Part shown: piece after piece, positions 60,220 through 64,000 of the stretch
How positions within the stretch are numbered: position 1 is the first letter of the stretch
Layout of the letters: the number at the start of each line of letters is the position of its first letter
Source: Uliginosibacterium aquaticum
GTDB taxonomy: Bacteria > Pseudomonadota > Gammaproteobacteria > Burkholderiales > Rhodocyclaceae
Length of the DNA stretch: 64,000 nt
Assembly: GCF_012972705.2 (NCBI RefSeq)
Contig: NZ_JABCSC020000004.1
Coordinates: forward strand, 248,001 to 312,000
Direction: 5' to 3'
The notes under the pieces: model-generated
Databases searched by the model: none
The model's input: the letters and a program-made list of their open reading frames with translations, nothing else
Told to the model about the DNA's origin: nothing
Translations under genes and position numbers: made by a program

Positions 60220-62019
60220 GTGAGTTTCGATTACAAACCCTTCCTGCGTTCGCTGACCGAGGCGCCCGGCGTCTACCGCATGATCGGCGTTGATGAGGAA
60301 GTGCTCTACGTCGGCAAGGCCAAGAATCTCAAGCGCCGCGTTTCGAACTACTTTCAGAAGAACCATCCGAGCCCGCGCATTGCCCTGATGGTGGCGCAGA
60401 TCGTGCGCGTGGATACCACAGCCGTGCGTTCCGAGGCAGAGGCGCTGATCCTCGAAAACAACCTCATCAAATCGCTCAAGCCGCGCTACAACATTCTTTT
60501 CCGCGACGACAAAAGCTACCCTTATATTGCGATCACCGGCGACGCCTCACCGCGCCTTGCTTATTACCGTGGCGCCTTCGAGAAGGGTGTGCGCTACTTC
60601 GGCCCTTTTCCCTCAAGCTGGGCGGCACGCGAGAGCATCCAGTTGCTGCAGCGCCTGTTCTTGCTGCGGACTTGCGAAAACAGTGTTTTCAACAATCGCT
60701 CCCGTCCTTGCTTGCTGCACCAGATCAAACGCTGTTCGGCGCCCTGCGTGGGCGTGATCGATGCAGAGAGTTATGCGCGCGACGTGAAGCTAGCGACCCT
60801 CTTTCTTGAAGGTCGCCACTCAGATGTCATTGATAGTCTGACTGCGCGCATGCAGGCGGCCTCTGACGCATTTGCCTTCGAGCAGGCGGCAGTCTTCCGC
60901 GATCAGATCCGGGCATTGCAAACTGTGTTGCACAAGCAGTTCGTCGATTCAGGCAAGGACGAGGACGTCGACATCCTCGTCGCGGAGGCCGCAGGAGGGC
61001 AGGTTTGTGTAAACCTTGCGATGGTGCGGGGCGGCCGCCATCTGGGAGATCGGGCCCAATTCCCCAGTGCCAGTGAAGGGCTGGGCGTAGCGGATGCCTT
61101 GCTGGCCTACGTTGAGCAGCACTACCGCTTGCATCCGGCACCGACCAAGCTGGTGATCGAGGGGGCAGATGTAGAGGCGATCCGCGCATTGCTTGAAGAC
61201 GTGCTGGATCGACCGCCGATTGTAGCGACTGCCCGCTTCCAGGCCGAAAAGGCATGGGCCGAAATGGCGCTTACCAATGCCAGGCTTGCCATCGAGACGC
61301 GCTTGCGTGAAACCGGTCGCGCCGAGGCTCAGCTTGATGCCTTGCAGGCGGCCCTCGAGCTATCCGAGCGCCCACAGCGCATCGAGTGTTTTGATATCTC
61401 GCATACTCAGGGGGAGGCTACCCAGGCCTCCTGTGTTGTATGGGAAGGTGCGGGCATGAAGAAGTCCGAATACCGTCGCTTCAACATCAGTGGCATCACG
61501 CCCGGCGATGACTATGCCGCAATGCGCCAGGCGCTCACCCGACGCTACGAAAAAGTGGCCGCGGGGGAGGGGGTACGTCCAGACCTGATCCTGATCGATG
61601 GAGGCAAGGGGCAGGTCGGTGTCGCTTGGGAGGTGCTCACCGAACTGGGTCTGACCAGCATAGCCATGGTCGGAGTTGCCAAGGGTGAGGAACGCAAGGC
61701 AGGCCTGGAGCAACTTATTTATCCGGACGGCCGCCCAGGCCTCGCACTGGGCGGCGAGCATCCGGCGCTGCATCTGATCCAGATCGTACGTGATGAAGCC
61801 CACCGCTTTGCCATCACAGGCATGCGTGCCAAGCGCAGCAAGACTCGCCTCACTTCTCAGCTTGAGGATATTCCCGGTGTTGGGCCTACACGGCGCAAGA
61901 AATTGATCGAGACTTTTGGCGGGCTGGGTGGGGTGCGCGAAGCTACGGTGGAAGATTTATGCCGCGTAGAGGGGATCAATCGTAAAATGGCCGAGCAAAT
62001 TTATAACGCGCTGCATTGA
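60220..62019 (+). CDS. uvrC: excinuclease ABC subunit C
   Basis: The 599-residue nuclease of nucleotide excision repair starts at GTG 60220. It has the GIY-YIG domain (PGVYRMIG ... [12 protein letters not shown]), the UVR motif near residue 205, the RNase H-like domain ([10 protein letters not shown]) that makes the 5' cut, and a C-terminal helix-hairpin-helix pair ([12 protein letters not shown]). A longer upstream frame exists but has no ribosome-binding site and lacks family similarity. pgsA follows by 10 nt. Confidence 0.96.
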   Translation: MSFDYKPFLRSLTEAPGVYRMIGVDEEVLYVGKAKNLKRRVSNYFQKNHPSPRIALMVAQIVRVDTTAVRSEAEALILENNLIKSLKPRYNILFRDDKSYPYIAITGDASPRLAYYRGAFEKGVRYFGPFPSSWAARESIQLLQRLFLLRTCENSVFNNRSRPCLLHQIKRCSAPCVGVIDAESYARDVKLATLFLEGRHSDVIDSLTARMQAASDAFAFEQAAVFRDQIRALQTVLHKQFVDSGKDEDVDILVAEAAGGQVCVNLAMVRGGRHLGDRAQFPSASEGLGVADALLAYVEQHYRLHPAPTKLVIEGADVEAIRALLEDVLDRPPIVATARFQAEKAWAEMALTNARLAIETRLRETGRAEAQLDALQAALELSERPQRIECFDISHTQGEATQASCVVWEGAGMKKSEYRRFNISGITPGDDYAAMRQALTRRYEKVAAGEGVRPDLILIDGGKGQVGVAWEVLTELGLTSIAMVGVAKGEERKAGLEQLIYPDGRPGLALGGEHPALHLIQIVRDEAHRFAITGMRAKRSKTRLTSQLEDIPGVGPTRRKKLIETFGGLGGVREATVEDLCRVEGINRKMAEQIYNALH

Positions 62020-62029
62020 CAGCCCCGGC

Positions 62030-62596
62030 ATGAACTTCAATATTCCTAACGCGCTCACCTGGGCGCGCATCCTCATGATCCCGCTGGTATTGGCGGTGTA
62101 TTACCTGCCGCAGGACGTGCTGTCACAGCATCATCAGAACATGCTTGCCTGTGCCCTGTTCGTGGTGGCCGCCGTGACTGACTGGTTTGACGGTTGGCTG
62201 GCGCGCAAGTTGGGGCTGACTTCCGCCTTCGGCGCCTTCCTGGATCCAGTGGCAGACAAGCTGATGGTGTGTGCCGCCCTTGTTTTGCTGGTGTGGCTGG
62301 ATCGTTGCAATGCAGTGCTGGCTTTCATCATCGTCGGTCGTGAATTGACCATCTCTGCCCTGCGCGAATGGATGGCACAGCTGGGCAAGACCAAGAGCGT
62401 TGCAGTGTCCTTCATCGGCAAGCTTAAAACGGCCGCACAGATGATCGCTATTCCGATGCTGCTCTATTACGACGACCTGCTGGGGTTGCCGATTCGCCGC
62501 ATGGGTTCGGTGCTGATGGTCGTGGCGGTCGTACTGACTTTGTGGTCCATGGTGTATTACATGCGTCGTGCGATGCAGGTTCTCAACGAAAAGTGA
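62030..62596 (+). CDS. pgsA: phosphatidylglycerophosphate synthase
   Basis: The 188-residue inner-membrane protein has four to five helices and the CDP-alcohol phosphotransferase motif DWFDGWLARK ... GAFLDPVADK, in which four aspartates bind metal. It condenses CDP-diacylglycerol with glycerol 3-phosphate. The uvrC-pgsA-tRNA order is conserved in many betaproteobacteria and gammaproteobacteria. Confidence 0.96.
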   Translation: MNFNIPNALTWARILMIPLVLAVYYLPQDVLSQHHQNMLACALFVVAAVTDWFDGWLARKLGLTSAFGAFLDPVADKLMVCAALVLLVWLDRCNAVLAFIIVGRELTISALREWMAQLGKTKSVAVSFIGKLKTAAQMIAIPMLLYYDDLLGLPIRRMGSVLMVVAVVLTLWSMVYYMRRAMQVLNEK

Positions 62597-62605
62597 GAGT
62601 AAGTG

Positions 62606-62633
62606 TTGACATCTTTTTTTTGGGCCCTATAAT
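62606..62633 (+). promoter_or_regulatory. consensus sigma-70 promoter of the tRNA array
   Basis: TTGACA (62606-62611), a 16-nt spacer containing a T-run, and TATAAT (62628-62633) match the consensus exactly. The first tRNA begins 15 nt downstream of the -10 box. Confidence 0.9.
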
Positions 62634-62647
62634 GCATGGCTCGTGAC

Positions 62648-62723
62648 GCGGGAATAGCTCAGTTGGTAGAGCGCAACCTTGCCAAGGTTGAGGTCGAGAG
62701 TTCGAGACTCTTTTCCCGCTCCA
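62648..62723 (+). tRNA. tRNA-Gly (GCC)
   Basis: This 76-nt cloverleaf has acceptor stem GCGGGAA/TTCCCGC, D arm AGCTC ... GAGC, anticodon arm with GCC in TTGCCAA, and T arm AGAGTTCGAGACTCT. CCA is encoded at 62721-62723. It is identical in sequence to the tRNA at 62911. Confidence 0.98.
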
Positions 62724-62822
62724 GAATTTTTGGGGAAGCAGAAGCAAGCTTTTCCTTTTAGTTGGATGAAAGTTCCGGTTAAAGACGGAGCGTGGCGCAA
62801 GCCGAATTGGTGTCGAATTAAC

Positions 62823-62896
62823 GGCGCGATAGCAAAGCGGTTATGCACCGGATTGCAAATCCGTGTAGGTCGGTTCGACTCCGGCTCGCGCCTCCA
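62823..62896 (+). tRNA. tRNA-Cys (GCA)
   Basis: This 74-nt cloverleaf has acceptor stem GGCGCGA/TCGCGCC, anticodon GCA in TTGCAAA, T arm GTCGGTTCGACTCCGGC, discriminator T, and encoded CCA. Confidence 0.97.
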
Positions 62897-62910
62897 GGTT
62901 TAAAAGTTTT

Positions 62911-62986
62911 GCGGGAATAGCTCAGTTGGTAGAGCGCAACCTTGCCAAGGTTGAGGTCGAGAGTTCGAGACTCTTTTCCCGCTCCA
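62911..62986 (+). tRNA. tRNA-Gly (GCC), second copy
   Basis: Exact duplicate of the tRNA at 62648, including the encoded CCA. It begins 14 nt after the tRNA-Cys and is followed by a strong terminator. Confidence 0.98.
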
Positions 62987-62992
62987 AACATC

Positions 62993-63028
62993 AAAGGGGA
63001 AAGGCGAAAGCCTTTCCCCTTTGTGTTT
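62993..63028 (+). terminator. rho-independent terminator of the tRNA array
   Basis: AAAGGGGAAAGGC (62993-63005) pairs perfectly over 13 bp with GCCTTTCCCCTTT (63010-63022) around a GAAA tetraloop, and is followed by GTGTTTT. Confidence 0.93.
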
Positions 63029-63116
63029 TGTCACGCCAAAGTCATCTCATGGTCACTGCGATGTCATCCAGGAGCCGTAATCTTGCCCCGCAATGAGAAC
63101 AGGCGAGGTGATAACG

Positions 63117-63299
63117 ATGAAGTCCGGAAACGCATCGCGTAAACAAGCGCTGGGGAATTGGCTGCGCGCATTCAGGGCGTGGCCATTGAGTGCTTTCGAG
63201 CCGCTGAGCCCGCTCTACTACCTGCCGGATGCCTTGGTTAGCACTGAGGACTTGTTCAGTGCAGATCCTCTTTCCCCGCAGGTAGAGGCAGCACACTGA
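63117..63299 (+). CDS. possible small protein of unknown function
   Basis: The 60-residue reading frame begins at the ATG at 63117 with GAGGTG upstream; a further ATG at 63093 would add eight residues. It is basic at the N-terminus and aromatic in the middle (LRAFRAWPLSAFEPLSPLYY). Its last 44 nt overlap the 3' end of the convergent DUF1178 gene. No family recognised; it could be spurious. Confidence 0.35.
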   Translation: MKSGNASRKQALGNWLRAFRAWPLSAFEPLSPLYYLPDALVSTEDLFSADPLSPQVEAAH

Positions 63300-63672
63300 T
63301 CCCTTCTTCCAGGAGGCTAAGAGCTTCCTGGGCGGAGGTTGTGCCGCGGATGTTGCGCCCTTCGGCGTCTCCATAGTGAATTTTGCGCGCTTCGTCCGCG
63401 AAGTGTTCGCCAACATCTTCAGCGTCGCTGGCCGCTTTGAGCAAGGCGGCGGCCAGTTGGTTCAAGAGTTGGGCGGGGGGCTTGGCGGCTGGCGAAGATT
63501 CGTTACTGCGGCGCACGATGTTTGGTACCGAGGGTAGCCGGCTGATTTTTCCATCACCGCATACGGGGCAATGCACCATGTGTCTGGTGAGCTGTTGCTC
63601 GAAAATTTCGGGTGAAGCGAACCAGCCTTCGAAGCGGTGATTCTCTTCGCATTTCAGATCCAGAACGATCAC
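63256..63672 (-). CDS. DUF1178 zinc-ribbon protein
   Basis: The start was placed at GTG 63672 with AAGGTG upstream, giving [20 protein letters not shown], the usual beginning of DUF1178 proteins; a longer frame upstream runs over the dusC promoter region. Cys8, His12, Cys35 and Cys38 form a probable zinc site like that of FmdB-type regulators. A Pro/Ala-rich linker and an acidic helical C-terminus ([19 protein letters not shown]) follow. Function unknown. Confidence 0.9.
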   Translation of the reverse strand: MIVLDLKCEENHRFEGWFASPEIFEQQLTRHMVHCPVCGDGKISRLPSVPNIVRRSNESSPAAKPPAQLLNQLAAALLKAASDAEDVGEHFADEARKIHYGDAEGRNIRGTTSAQEALSLLEEGISVLPLPAGKEDLH

Positions 63673-63758
63673 GGCAGCACCTTGCTCACACAGCGAAAGC
63701 GCGCACCATAGCATGGCGCCAGCGTAGAATCGCGCCTTCTGAGTACTGGTTGTCTGTA

Positions 63759-64000
63759 ATGCCCCGCATCCTGCTGGCTCCAATGGAAGGCCTGGTCGAC
63801 GCGCCAATGCGCGATGTGCTGACCCGTGCAAGTGCCTATGATTGGTGCGTCACCGAATTCGCCCGAATCTCCACTGGGTTGCCGCCGGCTCGTTTTTTTA
63901 CTCGCATCGCACCTGAGTTGAATGTCGCTTCACAGACGTATGCAGGGACGCCTGTGCGCGTTCAGTTGCTGGGCTCTGATCCTGATCTCATGGGGGCGTC
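63759..64000 (+). CDS. dusC: tRNA-dihydrouridine(16) synthase DusC, N-terminal part
   Basis: The first 80 residues are visible before the window ends. [20 protein letters not shown] and a CVTEFARIS segment match DusC, an FMN enzyme that reduces U16 of tRNA. The [20 protein letters not shown] segment favours DusC over DusA and DusB. The gene diverges from the DUF1178 gene with 86 bp between starts. Confidence 0.92.
   Translation, partial: MPRILLAPMEGLVDAPMRDVLTRASAYDWCVTEFARISTGLPPARFFTRIAPELNVASQTYAGTPVRVQLLGSDPDLMGA

Noticed and set aside
62640-63030. Short repeat pair as a CRISPR or attachment site
   Set aside because: The 76-nt repeat is simply the duplicated tRNA-Gly. No integrase or spacer pattern is present.
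1-64000. Prophage, insertion sequence or integrated element
   Set aside because: No transposase, integrase, phage structural gene or terminal inverted repeats were seen; the gene order is mostly that of a conserved chromosome.

Overview
The window looks like chromosomal DNA from a betaproteobacterium, most likely of the Rhodocyclales or a close relative. This is inferred from the high G+C content, dense gene packing and gene orders such as yceD-rpmF-plsX-fabHDG-acpP-fabF, rpoE-rseA-rseB-rseC-mucD-lepA-lepB-DUF4845-rnc-era-recO-pdxJ-acpS-nagZ, and uvrC-pgsA-tRNA Gly/Cys/Gly. No insertion sequence, prophage, CRISPR array or rRNA operon was seen. Two genes are cut by the window edges: cimA (left) and dusC (right).

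Positions 1-11766 are accessory and housekeeping mixed. They hold the start of citramalate synthase, a TonB-like protein, an alpha/beta hydrolase, a small outer-membrane-type protein, the RNA helicase dbpA and a small lipoprotein/alanine-rich pair. A leftward block then encodes a second TonB-like protein, a von Willebrand factor A lipoprotein, an ECF sigma factor, its probable anti-sigma factor and an orphan FlgH-like lipoprotein. Positions 11858-19291 carry an M20 amidohydrolase, an orphan TRAP substrate-binding protein, a PBP5-type carboxypeptidase, a VanZ-like protein, an AEC permease, DUF4197, a GNAT acetyltransferase and purT.

Positions 19366-31167 form a leftward gene series for an MSHA-like type IV pilus or type II secretion-like machine. 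It runs secretin, TPR membrane protein, MshE-type ATPase, MshG-type platform protein, a PilM/PilN-like protein, MshJ- and MshK-like proteins and two large pseudopilins that share an unusual PCP...C...P(W/Y)R motif. A membrane adenylate cyclase follows directly. No major pilin, prepilin peptidase, MshM or retraction ATPase is present.

From 31347 to the end the content is mostly core. It includes RNase E and divergent rluC with a 504-bp shared regulatory region, then gph, a Rieske protein and sppA. Next come a tetrapyrrole-methylase-family methyltransferase, Maf, the fatty-acid synthesis operon, nadB, the envelope stress regulon (rpoE with its anti-sigma proteins and the MucD protease), signal peptidase, RNA processing, vitamin B6, holo-ACP synthase, NagZ, a serine-rich CAP lipoprotein, uvrC, pgsA, three tRNAs behind a consensus sigma-70 promoter, a DUF1178 zinc-ribbon protein and the start of dusC. 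Noteworthy non-coding signals include GTAG-headed REP-like palindromes, a 15-bp palindrome upstream of the vWA gene, a possible sigma-54 promoter before the TRAP gene, a terminator whose hairpin contains a start codon, and hairpin-rich leaders before plsX, lepA, rne and the CAP gene.
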